64,000 nt of DNA. It comes from JACKHO01 sp041398745 (GTDB lineage: Bacteria > Planctomycetota > Planctomycetia > Planctomycetales > Planctomycetaceae). The stretch lies in NCBI GenBank assembly GCA_041398745.1, contig JAWKUB010000013.1, forward strand, positions 50,574 to 114,573, written 5' to 3'. Shown one piece after another: positions 54,325 through 64,000 of this stretch. The notes below the pieces were generated by a model, which made no database searches, was not told the DNA's origin, and saw nothing but the letters and a program-made list of their open reading frames with translations. The number at the start of each line of letters is the position of its first letter. The first letter of the stretch is position 1. The translations under genes and the position numbers were made by a program.

Positions 54325-57080
54325 CCAGTCTTCAATTCACGGGGGAGTTACCGGCCTGGATCGGCGGGGTGCTATCAGTCGTTGTGGCTGTGTTGTCGTG
54401 GAGGTACTACAACCGCGAGAGCTTCGATTTGCCACGACACATGCGCTGGTTTCTGCCCGCGTTGCGGTCGCTTGCTTTCTTTCTTGGAATCATGTTGCTG
54501 ACGGGCCCTGTGCTACAGCATCGAAAAACGATTGGCGAATTGGGACGCGTTCAAATTTACGTGGACGCTTCATCCAGCATGTCGCTGCACGATCGACAAA
54601 TGCCGCTGGGACGTAAACTGCGAAATGCCGAGGCGCTTGGCTGGATTACTCCAGGCACAATCGACACGACTCTCATTGATGCAGCGGATGAACTCGCCCT
54701 GTCACGCCATCAGCTACTTGAGACTCTTGGCAGCATGGCGACTCCAGATGCAGAATCCGTCAAGCAGGCAGCCACGGTATTCGCACAGAAACTGACAGCC
54801 GCTCTGCCCGAACTGACACCAAACATCGCGAGTCGAATGCGTTCCGAGTTGCTCGAACCACTTGCGAGTTTTGCTGGAGACGCATCAGTGACTACCGAGC
54901 AGCTGACGCAGTTGGCCGCATTGTGCAGTGAACTGGAAGCAGAACTTCGAAGTGAATTTGAGGAGTCACTTCAGGCGCGTCTCCGGGGTGGAGACCATTC
55001 CATTGAATCGGCTCTGACACTCTTTGATGAGACCTCCCGCTGGCGACGCGCTGAATTAGGGCTGGGCAACGGCAATGGTGACTTACTTGCACAACTTCGG
55101 CAAAAGCATGAAGTCAGCCTGAAGCAGTTAAAAGGCGAACTGGCCGTTGAGTTGCCATTGTCGTTTGGTTCCGAGTCGAATGGACTTGCAGTGGGGAACG
55201 AAGCTGACTCCTTCCTTGTCTCGACTGACTTAAGTTCCGGAATTGCAGCGAATCAGCAGGGAGTGGCGGCATCGAATAGTTCGGATGCAGGCGAGGCAAC
55301 AGCCATCCCGGCTGGGCAGCCGCAGACGGCAATAGTGCTATTGACGGACGGTCAGCACAACGCCGGGCCATCGCCATTACAAACGGCACGCTTGCTTGGG
55401 AAGCAGGGAGTTGCATTTTATTGCGTCGGGATGGGGGCGACTGAACCGGCTGCCGACCTTGCGCTATTGAGTCTTGAGTACCCGGAGTTAGCCTTCGCGA
55501 AGGATCGAATCCGTGGCGTCATGACAATTCGTGATTCGGTCTCGCCGGGAAAACCATTCGTCGCAGAAATTCGTTATGAAGATGAAGTGCTGTGGCAGCA
55601 ACAGTTGTTGACACAGAATGTGACAGAACGTCGAGTCGAGTTTGAATTTGGGATCGGGGATTTGGCGGACCGGCTCGGCGCCCAATTCGATTCGGATGTC
55701 CAAATGCATGTGTTGCCACTGCAGTTAACGGCGTCCATCTCACCGTTGGCAGATGAGTCGGAAACGGGCAATAACAGCCGCCGGATGAGGCTGGCAGCCG
55801 TACTGCAAAGCGACAGTGTTTTGATTCTGGATGGTCGGTCGCGGTGGGAGACACGCTACTTACGAAATGCCTTCGAAAGAGATGATCGATGGCGCGTCAA
55901 CACGGTAGTTGCTGGTGCGGGGACTGATGTTGAATCACTTCCGCGTGGCGAGCATGATGGTCAGTTTCCGCCGAGTCGCGAGGCCTTGTTCGGGTATGAG
56001 TTAGTCATCTTTGGGGAGATTTCTCCCGAGCTGTTTGCTCCACATGAGCTGCAGTGGCTGCGGGAATTCGTTGAAATTCGCGGAGGTGGATTAATCTTCG
56101 TTGATGGGCAGCGTGGCGCGTTAAAGCAATTGTCCGAACAGAATCTGGGGAGCCTGCTCCCGGTCGAGTGGAGCGACACTCCTCTAGCCGCAAAGCCATC
56201 GACCTTGCAGTTGACTCAAAAAGGGGCCACAAATTCCGCGCTACGGCTGGTGGCGGAAGAAACTCCCAATCGCCGCTTCTGGACGGAATTACCTGCACCG
56301 CACTCGCTTGTGCCTGTCAAATCGCTGCCGGGAGCCGAGACACTTGTGGAGGCCGAGGTAAATGGAGAGCCGCACCCTGCAATTGTGTGGCAACGATTCG
56401 GTGCCGGGAAGGTGTTGTACCTGGCATTCGATGAAACCTGGCGCTGGCGATACAAGGCGGCCGACACCTGGCATCAACGTGTGTGGAATCAACTGGCGAA
56501 ATTTGTCATGCCCAAGCCGTTTGCAGTCAGCGACGAATTCGTCTCGATTGACAATGGAGCAGTCAGCTATGCGGCAGGAGAACGTGTCAATTTACGCGTT
56601 CAACTGTTGGGGTTGGACGGACTTCCGAACAACAGTGCAACAGTCGATGCCTTGATTTGGAAAGAGGGCGAAATCGTCGGGACCGTCGGTTTGACTGCGG
56701 ACGAGAATGTGCCCGGAATGTATACAGGCCGGTCGGCGAGCCTTGGAGAAGGAGACTACGAAGTTTCCGTTCGGGCGGCGGGATACAGCTCAACCGCGTT
56801 GAAAGCTCGCAGCGAATTTGTCGTGCGGCCACCTGAAACGGCAGAAATGGCCCAGACCGTAGTCAATATGAAACTCCTTCAGGAGATGGCCAGTGCCTCA
56901 GGAGGCGTCTATCTCCGTGAAGAAGAGTTGAGTAAACTGCCCGAACTGCTCGAACCGCTCAGCAGCGGTCGTGTGGTCGAGTCCACGACGGTGATTTGGC
57001 AAAGTTATTGGTGGTTTGGTGCAATGGTTCTGTTACTTTCTCTGGAGTGGCTCCTGAGAAAACGTGCCGGATTGCTGTAG
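54321..57080 (+). CDS. VWA membrane protein with glutamine-amidotransferase-like domain
   Basis: It encodes 919 residues. N-terminal transmembrane segments lie at about 12-28 and 45-63, and a C-terminal one near 895-912. The VWA domain starts at about 75 with DASSSMS. An inserted helical region (about 100-290) interrupts the VWA fold before ILLTDG-like sequence (IVLLTDGQHNAGPSPLQ). The glutamine-amidotransferase-like part (about 490-640) contains SVLILDGRSRWETRYLRNAFERDD and VIFGEISPELF, without a visible catalytic Cys. The start overlaps the BatA-like stop (ATGA). The longer frame from 54240 lies inside the previous gene. Paralogous to 39726-42296. Confidence 0.9.
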   Translation: MTSLQFTGELPAWIGGVLSVVVAVLSWRYYNRESFDLPRHMRWFLPALRSLAFFLGIMLLTGPVLQHRKTIGELGRVQIYVDASSSMSLHDRQMPLGRKLRNAEALGWITPGTIDTTLIDAADELALSRHQLLETLGSMATPDAESVKQAATVFAQKLTAALPELTPNIASRMRSELLEPLASFAGDASVTTEQLTQLAALCSELEAELRSEFEESLQARLRGGDHSIESALTLFDETSRWRRAELGLGNGNGDLLAQLRQKHEVSLKQLKGELAVELPLSFGSESNGLAVGNEADSFLVSTDLSSGIAANQQGVAASNSSDAGEATAIPAGQPQTAIVLLTDGQHNAGPSPLQTARLLGKQGVAFYCVGMGATEPAADLALLSLEYPELAFAKDRIRGVMTIRDSVSPGKPFVAEIRYEDEVLWQQQLLTQNVTERRVEFEFGIGDLADRLGAQFDSDVQMHVLPLQLTASISPLADESETGNNSRRMRLAAVLQSDSVLILDGRSRWETRYLRNAFERDDRWRVNTVVAGAGTDVESLPRGEHDGQFPPSREALFGYELVIFGEISPELFAPHELQWLREFVEIRGGGLIFVDGQRGALKQLSEQNLGSLLPVEWSDTPLAAKPSTLQLTQKGATNSALRLVAEETPNRRFWTELPAPHSLVPVKSLPGAETLVEAEVNGEPHPAIVWQRFGAGKVLYLAFDETWRWRYKAADTWHQRVWNQLAKFVMPKPFAVSDEFVSIDNGAVSYAAGERVNLRVQLLGLDGLPNNSATVDALIWKEGEIVGTVGLTADENVPGMYTGRSASLGEGDYEVSVRAAGYSSTALKARSEFVVRPPETAEMAQTVVNMKLLQEMASASGGVYLREEELSKLPELLEPLSSGRVVESTTVIWQSYWWFGAMVLLLSLEWLLRKRAGLL

Positions 57081-57182
57081 TTACGTTTCCGGCCAATTTC
57101 AAAGAGGCTGGCCGGCCAGTCCAGTACTTGGACAATTAATCCTCGAAGTGTTTTGTCATTTGAAATTCGCAAAGAGGCGACG

Positions 57183-60100
57183 ATGAGCGTCAATCTCGAT
57201 CCGCTGGTCACTCGAAAGCTGGTGCAGTTTCGAAGTCGTCGACTGCGTTTGATACTGGCTCGTGGGATTTGTGCCGGTCTGCTGGCATTTGTCGTCGGCA
57301 TGGCACTTGTCGCCTTCATCGACTGGTATTGGCTACTGGCCGACAGCACCCGCTGGTATTTGAGCGGAGCGGTTTACGCGGGTGTCATTGTCGCCGTGTG
57401 GCTGACAGGGCTGCGGCGACTCATGTATCGGCCGGCGCGGGAAGAAATCGCCCAGCAAATGGAACATGTGGAGCCCGAGCTGCGCGAGAATTTGCTCTCC
57501 GCTGTGGAGCTGGCTACAGACGATCCCACAGCAATTCACGATTCCCCGGTTTTCCGTAGTTTGCTGCAGGGAAAAGTTGCAGAACAAATGGCTCGGGTGC
57601 AGGTGCCGAACCTCTTGCCCTTTCGGCTCGTGGCGATGTGGGTCGTGGCGGCGTTGTTTGTTGTGGGTTTAGTCGGATGGTTGCTGACCTCGGGAAATGC
57701 GAGAATTCAGCAACTTGCCGTACGTGCAATTCTGCCCGGAGCCAACATCGCACGCGTCTCACGAATTCATGTGGAAGTTCTCGAACCAACGCCGCATTCG
57801 CTCATCATGGCGGAAGATGAAACAGTCGCCGTTGTGGTTGACGTGACCGGCGGAAGCGTTGATGAAGTTACGCTCGAAACAGAGACGCCAACACAAGGCA
57901 CGGTCCGTCATACCATGCGCGGTCTGACTGCGACGGAGTTCTCGGCGAATATCCATGTCGGCGATGAAGCAATTGAATATCGAATTCTGGCCGGAGACGC
58001 GATTACTCAACGATTCCGAATTGAAACCCGTTCACGTCCACACGTACTCGCCTTTCACAAATCGTACCATTTCCCGACGTACTCCCAACTCGCCGACGAA
58101 ACGGTCACGGAAACTCATGGCGACCTAATCGTACTGGAGGGGACGGACAGTGAAATGGTTCTCGATCTCGACCAGGAAGTGTCGGCGGCCGAACTGCGAA
58201 TTTCCCATTCGGAATCTGACGAGGTCCAGGTCGTACCACTCACACCGGTTGGAAGTCGCTCCTCATCTGAAGGACTGGTTCAGTGGGCGGCCAACGTGCC
58301 GGTGTCCGCTGCCGCAGTCTACAAGGTGCACTTAGTTTCGAAGGAAACCGGATTCGAGAACATCTTCAGTCCCAAGTACGAAATTCGTCCGCTTCCTGAC
58401 CTCATTCCGAAAGCCGGTTTCGTCGATCAACAGGAACCGACGCTGTTGCTTCCCCCCAACGATATTCTTGCTCTGAAGGGAATGGCTGAGGATGACTTGC
58501 CGGTTGTCAGCCTTGAGCAGCAAATCTCGGTGAATGGTCGTGAATGGCAGACAGTCTCTCTCGACGCGCAACCGTCAGATGAAGCCGAAGGGCGACGCGT
58601 CGCCGCCGCTTGGGATTGGGATTTGCTCGATTACAAGCTCAAGACGGGCGACCAGATTCTAACGAGACTGGTAGCGACCGATCGGAAGGGGAATATCGGT
58701 GAATCGATTCCACTTCGCGTCATTATCACTGCACCCGATTTCGATCCGCAGCGTCACGTTGTCATGGAGAAGAAGGTCAGTCTGTTCGACGAACTCAAGC
58801 GGTTCGCCAATTTGATGGAAGAACAGGAGACAGTGGCCAGCGAGACAATTGATCGCCTTGGCCTTCCTGAGCGAACCGAAGAACAGAAGTCGGCTGACGG
58901 GACAATTCTACTGGAACTGGCCACCACTCAGAGAACTCAAGCTGGGGCTTTGCTGGAGAAAATCCAAGAGGTGGAGCAGGCAATGCCCGCCGGGGCCGAC
59001 GCGTATGATCTTGACCTGACTGGACGTGTAATTGCCCGCATCGAAAACGAGCATTCACACGTGGCGGCTTACTTGCTGACAGCCATGGAGCATGCCGATG
59101 AAGCAGGACGTACTGAAGACTTAGCCCGCTTGAAGCGAACGTTCAAACGCATTGCCGAGGACGCGAGGACGACGTCGACTCATTATCAGTTGCTCATGTC
59201 GCACAACTTTCTGGCTGGAATTGCTGCCGATCTCGATGCCCTGTTGCAGCAACAGCAACAGGTTGTCGATAGTCCGACACAAACCTGGAACCGGCTGTTG
59301 CGTCAGGAAACGCTCGTCATCAACCAGTTGCAACTGCTTAACCGCGTCATTGAACAACAGCGTGATCGACTGCCGCAGTCGCTCAAAGACCAAATGCGGA
59401 AACTGGTGAACTGGGCTGACTCGCAGCGTCTGCGGATACAGGACGCCACCGAATCGGAAGAGAAACTTGCTGAGTTGCAGCGCGTGTCGCGGGATTTCCT
59501 CAGGGAACTGAAGGATCGGCAACGTATGGACGTTGTCGAAGGGAACCTGCCTGACCGGATCGTGAATGTTCGTCGCGATTTCGTAAACCGGTCGGGCAGC
59601 CTCTATGTCCCCATCAATGAAATGGGACAGGCGACCCGCCAGGAAAACCGGCTGGCGTCTCTGGCGACGGCTTCGAATGATTCGGAAGAAGGGCGAACTC
59701 TCCTGGGTAAGGCGGAGCGATTTGCCGCGGAAACCGATTTGCAGCATCGTTGGAGCATAGAGCAGCTGCGTTCGCGTCGAGAGCTGACACAAAGCCGACG
59801 CGATGCCGATGCTCAATATGCAGCCGACGCAGGACTGACGCATCGTGCGGTATCCTCGCTGCTGCGTCAGCATCACGACACGCCGCCGCAGGAGTCGACC
59901 ATTCCGGATCATCTGCTGGAGGTCGCACCTGCATATCGTACTCTTGAAGCGGGCCACGAATTGATCATCGCCCGCGATGCGCTCAACGTGTTGCTCAACC
60001 TTGAACGTTGGGGATCGCAGAAGTTTTCGTCGCATATCGAACAGCCGCGTCAATGGGACGTTGTTCAACATGCCATGGAACTTGCCAGCGAACGACTTCA

Positions 60101-62897
60101 ACAGGCGGGTGTCGAACGGTCGCATGTGGACGATCTGAATCAGGTCCGTTGGTCGGAGCCCGTCAGGGAGGCTGGACGAAAAATTGCTGAACGTCGCTGG
60201 CGACGCGAGGCCATGGTTGGAGCTGGACACGAACTTGTCGAATTGCGAGATAACCTGGCAAAGGTCGTTCAGGACGTTGAACCAGTCATGGCAGAAGCGC
60301 GAGCAATTATTGCCAAATATGCGCCGACGATTCCCGAAATGGCGAGGCAAGCGGCGGATGATCTCCGCGAGATGGAAAAAGAAACCACCTTGACCGCAGA
60401 TATGGCGGAGCAAAGTACAGACCCGCAAACTGAGCAGCAGTTGGCCGAACTGGAAGAGCGACAGGACGCGATTAACGCACAAATTGCCGACTTGTTTGCT
60501 GCATTGATCGAAGATGCCAACTCACAAGATTTGCTCGACGAGCAACAACGTGAACGAGCTCGCGACGCTGATGACAGTATTGCCATGATTCAGGAACCGG
60601 CTGAGCAAATGAACCGGGCACTGGAACAGGCCGCCCAAAGCGATGTTGGTGAACAGCAGGCACAAGAACTGGCTCGGGCAGCCGAGCGGCAGGAACAAAC
60701 CGCCGAGGCGCTTGAACTTGTCGCTGAGCACTTTGGGCGACTCGATGAAGGACTCGACATCGCAGAATCAAGGGCGGAGTTGCGTCAGGCGGAACAGGAA
60801 CTCGGCATTGCGCGGCAAATGGAGCAACGATTTGAGGGGGCCGAACAACTCGCCGAAATGGCGAATCAAAACACCGAGCAACTCCTGTCTGAGCTGGAGG
60901 AAGAATTGCAGCGAAACCCGGCGATGCAGCAGGCACTGTCGGAAATCGCACAGGACACATTGCAGGAAGCAAGGAATTCACTGGAGTACGCAGCCAACGA
61001 CGATCAGGACATTCAGCGCGCAAATGAACGGGCCGATGCCCAGTTCCAATCAAAGAAGCGGGAACTGGCGGAAGACCTGCGACAAATGGGCGCCGAAGCG
61101 GCGCGACTGTCACGCGAACTCGTCGCTCAGGCCAATCAGGCAGCAAGTCAGGGGAAAACGCCAGAAGCTCAACAGAAGCTGGCCGAAACACAGCAAAAGC
61201 TCAACGCTGCGGCCGAGAAAGCAAACGCCGCACGGGAAGAACAGTTGCTTCACGATTTGGCACAAGCCGCCCAGGAGGCACAGACCGCGCTCACTGAAGC
61301 AGGAGAAGCTCTCAAGCAGGCAAAAGAGCAAACTGCTGCAGGACAAGAAATCGAAATTCACGCCGACGAGAAGGCTCGCGCCAGTCAACAACAGGCATGG
61401 GAGCGAAATCGGCAGCAATTTCAGGATCAGCAAAAACGAACGGAGGCTCAGCTGACGAAGCAGGCCGAAGACGCGAAGCGACGGGCCGAGCAGGCAGTCC
61501 GCAATGCGGAAAATCAACTCGCGGCTGCCGACCGCCGAGTTGAACAAGCTCAAAATCAGCTCAATCAAAGTCCCGAGGATGGCGGACGGCAGGCGGCACT
61601 CGCCAACGAACAGCGACGCCAGGCGGAGGAACAGCAAAAAGTTGCACAAGCTAAACGGGCGCAGGAACGGGCTGAGCAGAATGTGAAAGATGCCAAACAG
61701 CGTGCAGACGATGTCAATAATCGAGACAAGGCTCCGTTGACCAAGCCGAACCCGGCAACGCAACTGGCCGATCAGTATGCTGCCGAAGCCATGCAAAACA
61801 TCGAGCAATTGCAGAGCCGAGCTGCCGAACTTGCCGAGTCAGCGAATTTTGGAAACGAACTGACGCCGCCCCAGAACCAGCTCGCATCAGCGAACGAGCG
61901 TCAGGGACAAATCACCAAGGATGTGCAGCAAGCTGCGGACGATGTTGCTCGGGCTGCGCGACACGAACGCCGCCTCGACAACATGGCTGCTGCGACGCCA
62001 CTCCAGCAAGCCGCCGAAGACATTCAACGAGTCGCCCAAAACGAATCGACAATGGCTGAGCAGCAGTTGCAGTCTGCAATCAACGAGGCGCAACAGGCAG
62101 CTGAAGCGAATCAGGCAGAAGGACAAGGTTCGCCGCCATCGGGCAATGAACCTCTGCAGAATGGGCAGCCACAACGCGCCGAAGCACTTAAGGCTCAAAC
62201 AGCGGCAGCCACCGCTGAAAACGCAATCTTGCAACAGGCAGATCAACTGAGCGGAGTGTTGGAACCGCTGCTCGCTGCCAATGAGGCCGGAGGCGAACCA
62301 CAAACTGGAGATGCCGCCGTTCCCAACGGAACTGCACCCATGGGAGAGGGGCAAGGCCAGCCCCCCACGGGGACAGGTGAGGCTGGGCAGCAACCTCCTC
62401 CGTCGGGGCAGGGAGGTTCACCGATGCCTCCTGCGAATGGAAACGGACAACCGTCGTTCACTGCGGAAGAATTGGCACAAGGACAACAGTTGGCTCAAAT
62501 GCTGGATGAGTTAGATCGTCAAGCCGCTGCCGCCTCAGCAGCGAGTCAGCAGGCGCCGGGGCAAACACCCACCAGCCCGTCGCGACTCGACTCATTGGCA
62601 CAAGCGGCGCAGACGCAGCAATCAGCGGCCGCTGCTGCCCGAACGCGAGCACAACAGCAGGCCGCACAATCTCTCGGTCAGGCTACGCAGTCGGAAGGAG
62701 AACCACCGCTCACTGGACCCGAAAGCGAGTTCGATGTTGCCAATGTGGACCGCTCGGACGATGCGAATTGGGGTAAGCTCCGCAGCAAGTCCGCCGAGGA
62801 TTTGAGCAATGGACGTTCGGAAGCAGTCTCCGAGGATTACCGCAAGAGCGTGGAAGCGTACTTCCGGGTCATTGCTGAACGGGCGAAAAAGAAATAG
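57183..62897 (+). CDS. Giant membrane-anchored coiled-coil protein (DUF4175-like)
   Basis: It encodes 1,904 residues. Three transmembrane segments occur in the first 175 residues (about 24-55, 60-80, 145-172). Ig-like beta sequence (about 190-530) is followed by about 1,000 residues of Gln/Glu/Ala-rich coiled coil with no obvious breaks, then a Gln/Pro/Gly-rich segment. A C-terminal motif (VSEDYRKSVEAYFRVIAERAKKK) corresponds to FRGVVKDYFEELSRLE in the operon A protein. Shine-Dalgarno AAAGAGG precedes ATG 57183. It is about 510 residues longer than its paralogue and lacks the DPKQAG repeat and Cys cluster. It is probably a long filamentous scaffold in the envelope. Confidence 0.9.
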   Translation: MSVNLDPLVTRKLVQFRSRRLRLILARGICAGLLAFVVGMALVAFIDWYWLLADSTRWYLSGAVYAGVIVAVWLTGLRRLMYRPAREEIAQQMEHVEPELRENLLSAVELATDDPTAIHDSPVFRSLLQGKVAEQMARVQVPNLLPFRLVAMWVVAALFVVGLVGWLLTSGNARIQQLAVRAILPGANIARVSRIHVEVLEPTPHSLIMAEDETVAVVVDVTGGSVDEVTLETETPTQGTVRHTMRGLTATEFSANIHVGDEAIEYRILAGDAITQRFRIETRSRPHVLAFHKSYHFPTYSQLADETVTETHGDLIVLEGTDSEMVLDLDQEVSAAELRISHSESDEVQVVPLTPVGSRSSSEGLVQWAANVPVSAAAVYKVHLVSKETGFENIFSPKYEIRPLPDLIPKAGFVDQQEPTLLLPPNDILALKGMAEDDLPVVSLEQQISVNGREWQTVSLDAQPSDEAEGRRVAAAWDWDLLDYKLKTGDQILTRLVATDRKGNIGESIPLRVIITAPDFDPQRHVVMEKKVSLFDELKRFANLMEEQETVASETIDRLGLPERTEEQKSADGTILLELATTQRTQAGALLEKIQEVEQAMPAGADAYDLDLTGRVIARIENEHSHVAAYLLTAMEHADEAGRTEDLARLKRTFKRIAEDARTTSTHYQLLMSHNFLAGIAADLDALLQQQQQVVDSPTQTWNRLLRQETLVINQLQLLNRVIEQQRDRLPQSLKDQMRKLVNWADSQRLRIQDATESEEKLAELQRVSRDFLRELKDRQRMDVVEGNLPDRIVNVRRDFVNRSGSLYVPINEMGQATRQENRLASLATASNDSEEGRTLLGKAERFAAETDLQHRWSIEQLRSRRELTQSRRDADAQYAADAGLTHRAVSSLLRQHHDTPPQESTIPDHLLEVAPAYRTLEAGHELIIARDALNVLLNLERWGSQKFSSHIEQPRQWDVVQHAMELASERLQQAGVERSHVDDLNQVRWSEPVREAGRKIAERRWRREAMVGAGHELVELRDNLAKVVQDVEPVMAEARAIIAKYAPTIPEMARQAADDLREMEKETTLTADMAEQSTDPQTEQQLAELEERQDAINAQIADLFAALIEDANSQDLLDEQQRERARDADDSIAMIQEPAEQMNRALEQAAQSDVGEQQAQELARAAERQEQTAEALELVAEHFGRLDEGLDIAESRAELRQAEQELGIARQMEQRFEGAEQLAEMANQNTEQLLSELEEELQRNPAMQQALSEIAQDTLQEARNSLEYAANDDQDIQRANERADAQFQSKKRELAEDLRQMGAEAARLSRELVAQANQAASQGKTPEAQQKLAETQQKLNAAAEKANAAREEQLLHDLAQAAQEAQTALTEAGEALKQAKEQTAAGQEIEIHADEKARASQQQAWERNRQQFQDQQKRTEAQLTKQAEDAKRRAEQAVRNAENQLAAADRRVEQAQNQLNQSPEDGGRQAALANEQRRQAEEQQKVAQAKRAQERAEQNVKDAKQRADDVNNRDKAPLTKPNPATQLADQYAAEAMQNIEQLQSRAAELAESANFGNELTPPQNQLASANERQGQITKDVQQAADDVARAARHERRLDNMAAATPLQQAAEDIQRVAQNESTMAEQQLQSAINEAQQAAEANQAEGQGSPPSGNEPLQNGQPQRAEALKAQTAAATAENAILQQADQLSGVLEPLLAANEAGGEPQTGDAAVPNGTAPMGEGQGQPPTGTGEAGQQPPPSGQGGSPMPPANGNGQPSFTAEELAQGQQLAQMLDELDRQAAAASAASQQAPGQTPTSPSRLDSLAQAAQTQQSAAAAARTRAQQQAAQSLGQATQSEGEPPLTGPESEFDVANVDRSDDANWGKLRSKSAEDLSNGRSEAVSEDYRKSVEAYFRVIAERAKKK

Positions 62898-62911
62898 CTG
62901 GTGCCTTCGGT

Positions 62912-64000
62912 ATGATCAAAAAGAGTTCCGTTTTCGCGACTTCGAAGTTGCCAATGGGTGATTGCAAATCCCACCATTTTTTGTGTGGGGCATGCATTCA
63001 ATCAGCGGCGCGAGTCTTATTGCTGCTGACGTCCGTCGTGTTGTGCTCGTCCGCAGTGTCTGCTCAGGATACAGCGCCAGTGGAAGCACCCGTCGAGTCG
63101 GTTTATCAGAAGGATGAAACCGATCTCGCAATCGACAAAGCAATCGCTTACCTCATCAGCAAACAGCGTGAAGATGGTGCTATTACCGATAAGGGGCACG
63201 AGACGACCATGACTGCATTGGCCATTATGGCAATGGCCAGCGTCGGAAATCAGCCGTCAGATCCCACTCCCGAAGGACAGGCAATGCAGCGCGCACTCGC
63301 GTTTGTTCTGAAGGAAGATCGAATTGATGCCAAGGGCTACTTCGGCAGTCGCGATGGTTCGCGCATGTATGGGCATGGAATCATCACGCTGATGCTGACC
63401 GAAATGCTCGGCATGGGAGCGACCGAAGAACAGGACCGACTAATTCACGAGCGTTGCCAGCAAGCCATTGACCTCATTTTGAGCTCCCAGCAGGAAAAGA
63501 AGCCAACACATTTTCGTGGCGGCTGGCGCTACGATCCTGCTGCAAAAGATGCAGATCTTTCTGTCTCGGTGTGGCAGCTCATGGCCTTGCGTTCTGCGAA
63601 GAATGATGGTCTTCAGGTTCCCGTCTCAGCCATTCGCGACGCCGTCGAGTACCTGAAGCGGTCCTACGCCTCGCCACTCGACCGTAACGGATTACCGGAT
63701 AAGAAGGCGAGCGGATTCTCATACGAACCGCATCAGAATCATCCGACATTTACCATGACCTCCGCCGGCCTGCTGGCGATGCAGGTATGTGGCGAGTACG
63801 ACTCCCCGCTGGTCGCAGGGGCGGCCGACTGGCTACTGGAACATCCTCCTAAATGGAACGAACGGTTTGCCTCGTATGGCACGTATTACTACGCCCAGGG
63901 GATGTATCAGCGAGGCGGTGAACATTCAACGACGGCGCAGAAACTGGTGCAGGAAATGCTTCTGCAAAATCAGGCGGGTGACGGATCGTGGACATCGGGG
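62912..64000 (+). CDS. Secreted prenyltransferase-like alpha-toroid protein (partial)
   Basis: The frame from ATG 62912 stays open to the window end (363 codons) without a stop, so the gene is truncated. An N-terminal basic/hydrophobic segment (about 35-52, VLLLLTSVVLCSSAVSA) is the signal peptide; ATG 62954 is an alternative start. Toroid repeats include AIDKAIAYLISKQREDGAI, GGWRYDPAAKDADLSVSVW and QNQAGDGSW. It corresponds to 34385-35506, the sixth gene of operon A, so operon B is complete to the same position. The ORF is 14 bp after the coiled-coil stop. No DxDD motif is visible so far. Confidence 0.88.
   Translation, partial: MIKKSSVFATSKLPMGDCKSHHFLCGACIQSAARVLLLLTSVVLCSSAVSAQDTAPVEAPVESVYQKDETDLAIDKAIAYLISKQREDGAITDKGHETTMTALAIMAMASVGNQPSDPTPEGQAMQRALAFVLKEDRIDAKGYFGSRDGSRMYGHGIITLMLTEMLGMGATEEQDRLIHERCQQAIDLILSSQQEKKPTHFRGGWRYDPAAKDADLSVSVWQLMALRSAKNDGLQVPVSAIRDAVEYLKRSYASPLDRNGLPDKKASGFSYEPHQNHPTFTMTSAGLLAMQVCGEYDSPLVAGAADWLLEHPPKWNERFASYGTYYYAQGMYQRGGEHSTTAQKLVQEMLLQNQAGDGSWTSG

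Noticed and set aside
45848..57080. MoxR/VWA genes as an anti-phage ternary system
   Set aside because: The MoxR-DUF58-BatA order with large membrane proteins is a usual planctomycete chromosomal operon; no effector nuclease or toxin is present.

Overview
The window is bacterial chromosome from a planctomycete. The diagnostic families are the planctomycete-specific secreted DUF1549/DUF1553 (PSCyt2/PSD1) and DUF1501 (Tat-exported) proteins, c-type cytochrome/WD40 fusions, a Tricorn-like protease, very large coiled-coil envelope proteins in MoxR/DUF58/von Willebrand A (VWA) operons, and ECF sigma factors paired with membrane anti-sigma or FecR-like partners. Base composition is moderate, and genes are often translationally coupled through ATGA overlaps. 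I cannot assign a genus from sequence alone.

Region 1 (1-5533) is the most unusual part. Positions 115-831 hold a tandem array of small structured RNAs: four clear units and one divergent unit, separated by 9-14 nt AT-rich linkers. Each clear unit reads T-arm, 3' acceptor strand, closing loop, 5' acceptor strand and (except unit 3) D-arm. This is a circularly permuted tRNA mimic. An inner helix and a 9-position outer helix, whose sequence differs completely between units but stays complementary, replace the anticodon arm. The architecture is that of bacterial Y RNAs (YrlA type). The array lies directly upstream of a conserved-looking small protein gene and a full-length Ro60/Rsr gene (TROVE + VWA), the known Y RNA partner. 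A 704-residue protein with a HEPN-like RxxxxH motif and a possible nuclease-like C-terminal domain follows.

Region 2 (5773-16941) has a secreted SGNH hydrolase on the minus strand. A plus-strand cluster follows: ECF sigma factor, a membrane protein that is probably its anti-sigma factor, two secreted proteins (one CsgG-like), and two paralogous proteins of about 1,080 residues with N-terminal CsgG-like modules and C-terminal propeller-like repeats.

Region 3 (17266-33337) carries a Tricorn-like protease and two divergently oriented DUF1549/DUF1501 loci. The minus-strand locus is DUF1501, PPC-domain protein, cytochrome-DUF1549/DUF1553, cytochrome-WD40. The plus-strand locus is DUF1549/DUF1553, DUF1501, WD40.

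Region 4 (33436-64000) consists of two paralogous six-gene operons that point away from each other and flank an ECF sigma/FecR pair. Each runs MoxR ATPase, DUF58, BatA-like VWA membrane protein, a second VWA/glutamine-amidotransferase-like membrane protein, a giant membrane coiled-coil protein, and a secreted prenyltransferase-like alpha-toroid protein. The minus-strand operon also ends with a HEAT-like protein, and its coiled-coil protein contains 29 copies of an 18-bp (6-residue) repeat. The last gene of the plus-strand operon runs off the window.
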